DNA of 35,776 bases, taken from Arenibacter sp. F20364. Its GTDB lineage: Bacteria > Bacteroidota > Bacteroidia > Flavobacteriales > Flavobacteriaceae. Positions 1-6,684 of the stretch are shown one piece after another. The DNA lies in contig NZ_JALKBD010000038.1 of NCBI RefSeq assembly GCF_023015905.1, forward strand, positions 1-35,776. Reading direction: 5' to 3'. The translations under genes and the position numbers were made by a program. Positions within the stretch are counted from its first letter, which is position 1; each line of letters opens with the position of its first letter. The notes beneath the pieces are model-generated. The model was not told the DNA's origin. It was given only the letters and a program-made list of their open reading frames with translations, and ran no database searches.

Positions 1-89
1 CAGCTATGTATCCATGCCGAAATGCTCTATCAGTTTTAAAAAAAGTGAGCCTTTTCTGAGCCTTTTGTAAAACCAAAAAGGCCCCCAAT
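1..89. repeat. Terminal direct repeat, left copy (circular overlap)
   Basis: These 89 bases are identical to 35688-35776. The simplest reading is a circular molecule of 35,687 bp assembled with overlapping ends, so bases 1 and 35688 are the same position. The repeat contains one pair of putative integrase arm sites and ends inside a terminator hairpin. A true chromosomal direct repeat is the less likely alternative, because the window begins and ends exactly at the repeat. Confidence 0.93.
44..63. promoter_or_regulatory. Putative integrase arm-type sites, pair 1
   Basis: Two direct copies of TGAGCCT start at 46 and 57, 11 bp apart (one helical turn), the first preceded by an A-run and AG. 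The same pair with the same 11-bp spacing and orientation recurs at 274-293 on the other side of the tRNA fragment. Related sequence AAAAAAAGTG without the rest of the motif is at 35644-35653, about 90 bp further left on the circle. Paired, phased direct repeats on both sides of a core are typical of arm-type sites bound by an integrase's N-terminal domain. Confidence 0.6.
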
Positions 90-101
90 TTCTTGGAGGC
101 C
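75..101 (-). terminator. Rho-independent terminator downstream of tRNA fragment
   Basis: On the minus strand a 9-bp stem (101-93 with 88-80, one G-T wobble) with a 4-base GAAA loop is followed by five T residues (79-75). It lies just after the tRNA 3' end and so would end transcription of the restored tRNA-Arg gene and stop it entering the element. Confidence 0.8.
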
Positions 102-111
102 CTATAATTAT

Positions 112-156
112 TGGTGATGGCAGAAGGATTCGAACCTTCGACCGCCTGCTTAGAAG
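112..156 (-). other. tRNA-Arg(TCT) 3' half, attP core (not a complete tRNA)
   Basis: Read on the minus strand this is an anticodon loop CTTCTAA (156-150, anticodon TCT), the 3' anticodon stem (149-145), a 5-base variable loop (144-140), a perfect T arm GAAGG/TTCGAAT/CCTTC (139-123), the 3' acceptor strand TGCCATC (122-116), discriminator A (115) and CCA (114-112). Bases from 157 onward do not pair with the anticodon stem, so the 5' half is absent. Elements that integrate into a tRNA commonly carry this 3' part so that the host gene is restored; break of identity at the anticodon loop is usual for tyrosine recombinases. Confidence 0.88.
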
Positions 157-243
157 ACTTTGAAATGGAACTACAAATCAATGCAAAATACATCATATTA
201 TATTGATTTACAGAGATTTAATTCCGTTTTAATAAAATTTGAC

Positions 244-269
244 ATCATTTGATATCAAATGATATCAAA
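244..269. promoter_or_regulatory. 20-bp perfect palindrome with tandem GATATCAAA
   Basis: Bases 244-263 form a perfect palindrome, ATCATTTGATATCAAATGAT. Its right half overlaps a tandem pair of GATATCAAA (251-259 and 261-269), 10 bp apart. It lies between the tRNA core and the integrase gene, directly before the second pair of arm-like motifs. It could be a binding site for a dimeric regulator, for a directionality factor or for the integrase itself. No such factor is encoded in the window, so the ligand is unknown. Confidence 0.5.
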
Positions 270-273
270 AAAA

Positions 274-293
274 AGTGAGCCTAAAGTGAGCCT
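274..293. promoter_or_regulatory. Putative integrase arm-type sites, pair 2
   Basis: Two copies of AGTGAGCCT (274-282, 285-293), 11 bp apart, repeat the arrangement seen at 44-63 in the same orientation. They end 35 bp before the integrase start, so binding of the integrase here could also repress its own promoter. An AAGGAG ribosome-binding site follows at 320-325, unusual for Bacteroidota, which rarely use one. Confidence 0.6.
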
Positions 294-328
294 TGTTTTT
301 TACTAACTTTAGATAAAAGAAGGAGATT

Positions 329-1585
329 ATGGCCAAGGTAAGACTGATATTGGACACCAGAAAATCGGCAAAAAGTGCAGCCAACGGATTGTACCCCGTT
401 GCCCTGCGATTATTCCACCGTAAAACGAGGATCATACGCCTACCCTATCATTGTTCACCGGCTGGATGGGACGATAAATTTATGCGGATGAAAAAGTCCG
501 TCTTCAAAAACAACCATATTGATTGCGACAAAGCCAATGAAAAAATTTATGACAAACTACACGCGGCCCATAAGCTCATTGTAGAACTCGGGGACAGCAT
601 CAATTCGGTAGATGCGGATACGCTGATAGGATATATACGGAAAGCATGGGACAAAAAAGTGGACACTAAGATACGGGATGATGTAGACAATGGGATCACC
701 CTTTCCCAATGGGGAAAGGTCATAATCGATAGAAAATTAAGATCCAACAAACCCGGAACTGCATCCTGGTATGCAGGGGCTATCAGATCAATCACCAAAC
801 TGAACGGGGGAAAAGATCTGCGGTTGAACGAGATTACCGTTACCCTGCTGACCAATTTCCAGATAGAACACAAAGCAAAGAGCAGTTCCAAAAATGGTAT
901 CAGCTCCTATTTGAGGGCAGTCAGGGCCATCTATTACAGTGCCATCAAGGAAGATCAATTTTACCCCAAAAAGAACCCCTTTCAACACTTTAAAATCCCA
1001 ACTTCCAGACGTACCAAAAAGAAGGCCATATCAAAAATGGAATTCATAAAGATCAGAGACGTAAACTACAAAGAAGGATCTCCAGTCTGGCATGCGAAGA
1101 ATTATGCACTTGTGATGTTCAACTGCAGGGGAATGAATTTCATAGACCTCGTAAAGCTTCAGGTCAAGGACATAACCAAAGACCGCATATTCTATGGGAG
1201 GAGCAAGACCGGTGACCAGCTCTCCGTCCGAATTACGGAGGAACTACGGGAAATTCTGAATTTTTATACGGAAGGAAAATCAATGGATGACTATCTTTTT
1301 CCCGCAAACTATGATGGCAGCACAAAGCACTATGAAAAATATAAATCCCTTCGCAGAAGGATGAACGGCCATCTCAAGACCATCGCCAAGGATGCAGGTA
1401 TCGAAGAACACTTCACTACCTATACCATCCGCCATTCCTGGGCCACCATCGCCAAGTTTATGGGGATTTCGACAGAGGTTATAAGCGAAGGTCTGGGCCA
1501 TAATTCCTTAAAAACAACACAGATCTATCTAAAGAGTTTTACCAACCAGATTTTGGATGAAGCGAATGAGATGGTGGTATCGTAG
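329..1585 (+). CDS. Tyrosine recombinase / integrase
   Basis: A 418-residue site-specific recombinase that cuts and rejoins DNA through a tyrosine nucleophile, probably driving integration of this element into a tRNA-Arg gene. An N-terminal arm-type DNA-binding domain (about 1-95) precedes a SAM-like core-binding domain (about 125-215) and the catalytic domain (about 230-410). Visible catalytic residues are R267, K293, R368, H391 and Y400; the usual first His of HxxR is Y365, a change frequent in Bacteroidota integrases. Length is normal for the family. The ATG at 329 has an AAGGAG three bases upstream. The start faces the attP region, and no excisionase accompanies the gene. The target site is inferred from the neighbouring tRNA fragment. 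Confidence 0.96.
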   Translation: MAKVRLILDTRKSAKSAANGLYPVALRLFHRKTRIIRLPYHCSPAGWDDKFMRMKKSVFKNNHIDCDKANEKIYDKLHAAHKLIVELGDSINSVDADTLIGYIRKAWDKKVDTKIRDDVDNGITLSQWGKVIIDRKLRSNKPGTASWYAGAIRSITKLNGGKDLRLNEITVTLLTNFQIEHKAKSSSKNGISSYLRAVRAIYYSAIKEDQFYPKKNPFQHFKIPTSRRTKKKAISKMEFIKIRDVNYKEGSPVWHAKNYALVMFNCRGMNFIDLVKLQVKDITKDRIFYGRSKTGDQLSVRITEELREILNFYTEGKSMDDYLFPANYDGSTKHYEKYKSLRRRMNGHLKTIAKDAGIEEHFTTYTIRHSWATIAKFMGISTEVISEGLGHNSLKTTQIYLKSFTNQILDEANEMVVS

Positions 1586-1746
1586 TATTTGACACGTATT
1601 GTTGAACAATAAAACAATATGAGGTTTTCCTGTTTTACAAACATCCATAATTTTACTTGCTAAAAATTTATGAGCTGGAATACCCGATTTCCAACTTTAT
1701 AATGGCGCAATAAATTTACCCTATATAACCTTAAAGAATTTGGAAA

Positions 1747-4700
1747 ATGAAAATGTGTAGAACGATGATGTATTTTAATGTATTAATCCTTTTTGTTCTT
1801 TCTATTTCCGGAACCTCTGCTCAGCAAGACCCTACTCTTTTTAAATTGTTGCCGGAATCAAAAACGGGCATAGCCTTTAATAATCAATTGTTTGAAAATG
1901 ATACCCTTAATATTTTAAACCAGGCTAATATTTATAATGGTGGCGGTGTTGGTATGGGCGATTTCAACCAGGACGGCCTTATAGATATCTACTTCGCTGG
2001 TAATATGGTATCGAGCAAATTATACCTGAACAAGGGAAAAATGCAATTTGAGGATATTACCCAGGTTGCAAATGTTAACGGACACGACAGGTGGATTACA
2101 GGGGTATCCGTCGTGGACATAAATGCGGACGGCCTACCAGATATCTATTTATCGGCATCCTTTAGATCCGATCCTCTTGGCCGGACCAATCTATTGTATA
2201 TTAATCAAGGAGTCAATAAGAAAGGTATTCCCATATTTAAAGAATCTGCCGTTGCTTACGGCCTTGCCGACAATGGTTATAGCACACAAGCCTACTTTCT
2301 AGATTACGACAGGGACGGTGATCTGGATATGTACCAAGTGACCAATGAAATATATGACCCAAGAACACCTATTTATTACCGCGCCAAACTAACGGACGGT
2401 AGTGCCAAGAACACAGATAGGTTATATCGTAACAACGGTAACGAAACATTTTCCGATGTTTCTAAAGAAGCGGGAATAGGAATAGAAGGTTGGGGACATG
2501 CCGCTGCCATTACCGATATCAATGGTGATGGTTGGCCCGATATTTATGTTGCCAATGACTTTATTTCCAATGACCTTTGCTACATCAACAATAAGAATGG
2601 AACTTTTACAAATCGTCTGGACGACTATTTTAAGCATACGGCCTGGAACGCTATGGGCACAGATATCGTAGACATTAATAACGATGGGCATGTAGACCTG
2701 ATCTCTTTGGAAATGCTTCCTGAAAACAATCTTCGTAAAAAAAGAATGTTAAGCGGTAACGAATATTACAACTATATCAACAATAGTCAATACAACTACA
2801 ACCACCAATATGTGAGGAACGTATTGCAAATAAATAGTGGCCCGGATCAAAATGGCAAATCCGTATTTAAAGATATGGGATTTATGGCTGGGATTTATCA
2901 AACGGATTGGAGCTGGTGCCCATTGGTTGCCGATTTCGATAATGACGGATTTCGGGATATGATTATTACCAATGGTCTGCCACGGGACGTTACCGATTTG
3001 GATTATATAGCCTATGACAATGGACAAAGTGGTAGTTCACAAAGCGCTACTTTGGCAATGACAGATTCCCTACCGGTTGTAAAGCTAGCCAACTATGCAT
3101 ACAAAAACACCAACGGGATAATCTTCGAAAATGTATCCAAGGCATGGGGAATAGACCATTTGTCCTTTTCCAATGGTGGGGCATATGCAGATCTTGATAA
3201 TGATGGAGATTTGGACGTTGTAATAAACAACATTAACGGACCAGCTTTTGTTTATGAAAATACTTCCAGTTTAAATGGCAATCAACTCACCATAAATTTT
3301 GAAGGGTCTGATAATAACACCGATGGAATTGGAGCTTCCGTAAAAATATATTATTCTGGGAACCAACATCAATATTACGAGCATTACCCTATTCGGGGCT
3401 ATTTATCCACTCATGACCCAAGAGCACACCTTGGTCTGGGCGTAGCCAATAAAATTGATTCGTTAAGGGTTTTTTGGCCTGATGGTAAACAACAATTAAA
3501 AACTAATTTATCACTGAGATTGCCCCTTAACCTAAATTATAAAGATTCCCGTGAAGTAAATTCATTCCGAGACAAGAAAGCAGTTGCTTCGATCTTCAAG
3601 AACTCGGCCAGTTCTCATAATATAAATTTCAAACCAAAAGAAACGGATTTTGTAGATTACAATATCCAAAGTACCCTTCCCCATAAATTAAGTCAGTTTG
3701 GTCCCGGGATAGCCGTAGGTGATATTGACAATAACGGATTTGAGGATTTTTATATTGGTGGCTCTTCGGACAATCCAGGGGTGTTTTTTATGCAGGACGC
3801 CGATGCCAAATTCACCATGGATTCTTCCAGGTTTTTACAGCAAGAGGATATTTTGTACGAGGATATGGGGATATTGTTCTTTGACGTTGACAATGATAAT
3901 GATCTTGATCTATATATGGTAAGTGGCAGCTATGAAATCCCTGCCGACCATGCCATTAGTAACGATCGTCTTTTTATAAACAATGGAGAAGGAATGTTTG
4001 AAAGAGCCATTAATAGCCTCCCTCCCGATTTTACCAATGGCTCATGCGTAAAAGCTGCAGATTTTGATGGAGATGGAGATTTGGACCTTTTTATAGGTGG
4101 TCGTGTAGTTTCAGCGGCATACCCCGCAACACCCAAAAGTTGTCTATTAAAAAATGAGAATGGAAAATTTATTGATGTGACCAATGATTATTCTCCAGGA
4201 CTAAAAAATATAGGCATGGTAACTGATGCCTTATGGACCGATTTTGACAATGACGGAAAAACAGACCTAGTATTGGCAGGAGAATGGATGCCCATAACCT
4301 TTTTTAAAAATACTGGATCATCTTTGGTTAAAGTTGATTCGGGTATAGAAAAACAAACCGGCTGGTGGAATAGTTTAGTTGCAGGTGATTTTGACAATGA
4401 TGGTGATATGGATTATGTATCTGGCAACCTCGGCCTTAACACCAATTATACGGCTACCCCAACAGAACCGATGACTATAATTGCCAAAGACATTGACAAT
4501 AATGGTTCCTTAGATTCCATGGTATTTTGTTATATGACCGGCGATGATGGCAACCGTCAATCGTTCCCCATTGCGTCAAGGGACGACCTGGTTGGCCAGA
4601 TAATTACAATGCGCAAGAAATTTCCTACCTATCAATCTTATGGCTTGGCCGGTATGGATGATATATGGAGTGAAACTGATAAGAAGAATGCAATAATACT

Positions 4701-5292
4701 GCAGAGCACCGAAATGCGCACTTCTTTTATTGAAAATATGGGCAACGGAAAATTTGAAATGCATCCTTTACCACTCCAGGCACAGGAAGCTCCGGTTTAT
4801 GGTATGTTGGCCAACGATATAGATGAGGATGGTAATTTAGATCTTATTTTGGTAGGTAACGATTATGGGATGGACCCATATAGTGGCAGGCACGATGCCT
4901 TTAATGGTCTTTGCCTAAAAGGTGATGGCACAGGTAATTTTAATGCCATGCAAACCGCCAATACCGGGTTTTATGTTCCGGGAGACGCTAAAGGGTTGGC
5001 TAAATTATATACCGCAAACAATGAGCCTGTAATAATTGCAACCCAAAATCAAGATGACCTTTTGGTGTTTGGCAGCAATGATCCAAACTCAAAAAGTACC
5101 GATCGCTGGGTAGATCTTAATGTGGATGATTTTTCGGCAGAAATCATTTATAAGGATGGACGCAAGAAAAGATTGGAATTTTACTACGGTTCCACTTATA
5201 TGTCACAATCCACACGTAAAATGCCTATTGAAAATGATATGGTCAAGATCACAATTATTAATTATAAAGGAAAAAAAAGGAACGTATTATGA
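1747..5292 (+). CDS. Secreted VCBS/FG-GAP repeat protein with ASPIC/UnbV domain (CRTAC1-like)
   Basis: A 1181-residue exported protein; a hydrophobic signal peptide ends near residue 25 (SGTSA-QQ). About fourteen Asp-rich calcium-loop motifs of the type DxDxDGxxD are spread along it, for example DFNQDGLID and DINGDGWPD in the first half and DFDGDGDLD and DIDEDGNLD in the second, indicating FG-GAP/VCBS beta-propeller blades. An ASPIC/UnbV segment lies near residues 530-600 (GASVKIYY...GLGVANKIDSLRVFWPDG). Such proteins sit at the surface or in the periplasm of Bacteroidota; binding of glycan or protein partners is the usual guess and no enzymatic activity is established. The stop overlaps the next start by ATGA, so the two proteins are probably made together. 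A 161-bp gap separates it from the integrase. Confidence 0.88.
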   Translation: MKMCRTMMYFNVLILFVLSISGTSAQQDPTLFKLLPESKTGIAFNNQLFENDTLNILNQANIYNGGGVGMGDFNQDGLIDIYFAGNMVSSKLYLNKGKMQFEDITQVANVNGHDRWITGVSVVDINADGLPDIYLSASFRSDPLGRTNLLYINQGVNKKGIPIFKESAVAYGLADNGYSTQAYFLDYDRDGDLDMYQVTNEIYDPRTPIYYRAKLTDGSAKNTDRLYRNNGNETFSDVSKEAGIGIEGWGHAAAITDINGDGWPDIYVANDFISNDLCYINNKNGTFTNRLDDYFKHTAWNAMGTDIVDINNDGHVDLISLEMLPENNLRKKRMLSGNEYYNYINNSQYNYNHQYVRNVLQINSGPDQNGKSVFKDMGFMAGIYQTDWSWCPLVADFDNDGFRDMIITNGLPRDVTDLDYIAYDNGQSGSSQSATLAMTDSLPVVKLANYAYKNTNGIIFENVSKAWGIDHLSFSNGGAYADLDNDGDLDVVINNINGPAFVYENTSSLNGNQLTINFEGSDNNTDGIGASVKIYYSGNQHQYYEHYPIRGYLSTHDPRAHLGLGVANKIDSLRVFWPDGKQQLKTNLSLRLPLNLNYKDSREVNSFRDKKAVASIFKNSASSHNINFKPKETDFVDYNIQSTLPHKLSQFGPGIAVGDIDNNGFEDFYIGGSSDNPGVFFMQDADAKFTMDSSRFLQQEDILYEDMGILFFDVDNDNDLDLYMVSGSYEIPADHAISNDRLFINNGEGMFERAINSLPPDFTNGSCVKAADFDGDGDLDLFIGGRVVSAAYPATPKSCLLKNENGKFIDVTNDYSPGLKNIGMVTDALWTDFDNDGKTDLVLAGEWMPITFFKNTGSSLVKVDSGIEKQTGWWNSLVAGDFDNDGDMDYVSGNLGLNTNYTATPTEPMTIIAKDIDNNGSLDSMVFCYMTGDDGNRQSFPIASRDDLVGQIITMRKKFPTYQSYGLAGMDDIWSETDKKNAIILQSTEMRTSFIENMGNGKFEMHPLPLQAQEAPVYGMLANDIDEDGNLDLILVGNDYGMDPYSGRHDAFNGLCLKGDGTGNFNAMQTANTGFYVPGDAKGLAKLYTANNEPVIIATQNQDDLLVFGSNDPNSKSTDRWVDLNVDDFSAEIIYKDGRKKRLEFYYGSTYMSQSTRKMPIENDMVKITIINYKGKKRNVL

Positions 5293-6611
5293 AAAGGCTA
5301 TTTTGGTTTGGAATATTAATTGTCGGTACCCTAAATTCAATTTGGGCACAAAACTGGAAATCAAAAACGGAACATGCCGATTTTGTTCATAGAGCCATCA
5401 AGCAGGTTACAGATGTTATGGTCTATGATATTTATTCACCCCCTGTTACCAGTCGAACATATGCCTATGTTTCGGTGGCGGCATACGAAACACTAATTCA
5501 AGACCAGAAAGATTATATCAGTTTGGCTGGCCAATTAAATGGGCTCGGGCCGGTCCCCGTTCCAGACAAGAAAAAGGAATATAGTTTAACCTTGGCGGCA
5601 GTACATGCCATTCTTACATCTGGGAAATCCTTTGTGATTTCCGAGGAAAAGATTGATGATTTTGAAAAAAGAATTCTTCAGGAATTTAAGGACATTGGGA
5701 TCCCTGATGATGTATTCGACAATTCATTGGCGTATGGCCAACAGGTAGCCACCCATATTCTTAAGTGGGCTGCTGAGGATAAATATAAGGAGACCAGATC
5801 ACTTCCTCAATATAGCGTGAAAAATGATTCAGCTTCATGGAAACCAACTCCTCCTGCTTATATTAAAGCTATAGAACCTAATTGGAACAAGCTCCGTACT
5901 TTCTTGATCGATTCCGCTGCTCAATTTAAACCAGTGGCTCCTCCCCCGTTCTCATTGGATAGTAGTAGTGTTTTTTATAAGGATGTTATTGCGGTATATA
6001 ATCAGGTTCAAAAAAATACCGAGGAGGAGATTGAGATTGCAAAATTTTGGGATTGCAATCCGTTTAAAATGAATGTAAGAGGGCATGTGATGTATGCTAC
6101 TAAGAAAATATCCCCCAATGGCCATTGGATGAACATTACTTCCTTGATATGCAAACAAGTCAATGCTTCAGCCGTCAGATCCGCTGAAGCCTATGCCTGT
6201 CTAGCTGTAAACTTGGCCGATGCCTTTATCAGTTGCTGGGATGAAAAATACAGGAGTGCCGTGATACGTCCGGAAACTTACATTAACATTTACATTGACC
6301 CAAATTGGTTACCGGTACTACAAACCCCACCATTTCCAGAGTATACCAGTGGTCACAGCGTTGTATCCTCTAGTGCGGCCATAATGTTGACCAAGTTGTT
6401 CGGAGATAATTTTGCTTTTGCCGATTCTACGGAAGAAGAATTTGGATTGCCTACCCGCAATTTTACTTCGTTTAAACAGGCTGCCGAAGAAGCAGCAATT
6501 AGCAGGTTTTATGGTGGTATCCATTATATGCCAGCCATTGCCAACGGACAGGATGAAGGTTACGCTATAGGGGAGTTCTTTATCAATAATCTCAATACAC
6601 GAAACAGATAA
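5289..6611 (+). CDS. Vanadium-dependent haloperoxidase / PAP2-type phosphatase
   Basis: A 440-residue exported protein (signal peptide about 1-20, SIWA-QN) with the three motifs of the vanadate/phosphate-binding family: K320 with R327-P328, S354-G355-H356, and S405-R406 followed by H412. Members are either vanadium haloperoxidases or acid phosphatases with the same fold; these motifs do not tell them apart. It overlaps the upstream VCBS gene by four bases (ATGA), implying coupled translation, and this pairing recurs in Bacteroidota. It converges with the PHP-like gene, 73 bp away. Acting in the periplasm, it might remove phosphate from sugars or halogenate/oxidise aromatics; the glycan context slightly favours phosphatase, but this is inference. 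Confidence 0.87.
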   Translation: MKRLFWFGILIVGTLNSIWAQNWKSKTEHADFVHRAIKQVTDVMVYDIYSPPVTSRTYAYVSVAAYETLIQDQKDYISLAGQLNGLGPVPVPDKKKEYSLTLAAVHAILTSGKSFVISEEKIDDFEKRILQEFKDIGIPDDVFDNSLAYGQQVATHILKWAAEDKYKETRSLPQYSVKNDSASWKPTPPAYIKAIEPNWNKLRTFLIDSAAQFKPVAPPPFSLDSSSVFYKDVIAVYNQVQKNTEEEIEIAKFWDCNPFKMNVRGHVMYATKKISPNGHWMNITSLICKQVNASAVRSAEAYACLAVNLADAFISCWDEKYRSAVIRPETYINIYIDPNWLPVLQTPPFPEYTSGHSVVSSSAAIMLTKLFGDNFAFADSTEEEFGLPTRNFTSFKQAAEEAAISRFYGGIHYMPAIANGQDEGYAIGEFFINNLNTRNR

Positions 6612-6684
6612 GGGATAGACTCGCAGCGCGTAATTACTTAATGGACAATTAAATCCTAACCAATTTTATGCGCATAAGCTTATG

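Larger units (their letters stand above)
1..328. other. Putative attP region (attachment site of the element)
   Basis: This gene-free stretch holds, in order, a pair of TGAGCCT motifs (46-52, 57-63), a minus-strand terminator (75-101), a tRNA-Arg 3' half (112-156), a 20-bp palindrome (244-263) and a second TGAGCCT pair (276-282, 287-293), directly upstream of a tyrosine recombinase. Core sequence flanked by arm sites on both sides is the layout of phage-type attP sites. On integration the tRNA fragment would rebuild the 3' end of the host gene. The arms and core are inferred from sequence only; crossover is probably at the anticodon loop, because tRNA identity stops there. Confidence 0.8.

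Noticed and set aside
112..156. Complete functional tRNA gene
   Set aside because: Only the part from the anticodon loop to CCA is present; bases 157 onward do not pair with the anticodon stem and no D arm or 5' acceptor strand follows.
329..1585. Integrase of a conjugative transposon
   Set aside because: The protein type occurs there, but no relaxase, mobilisation or Tra gene is found anywhere on the circle.
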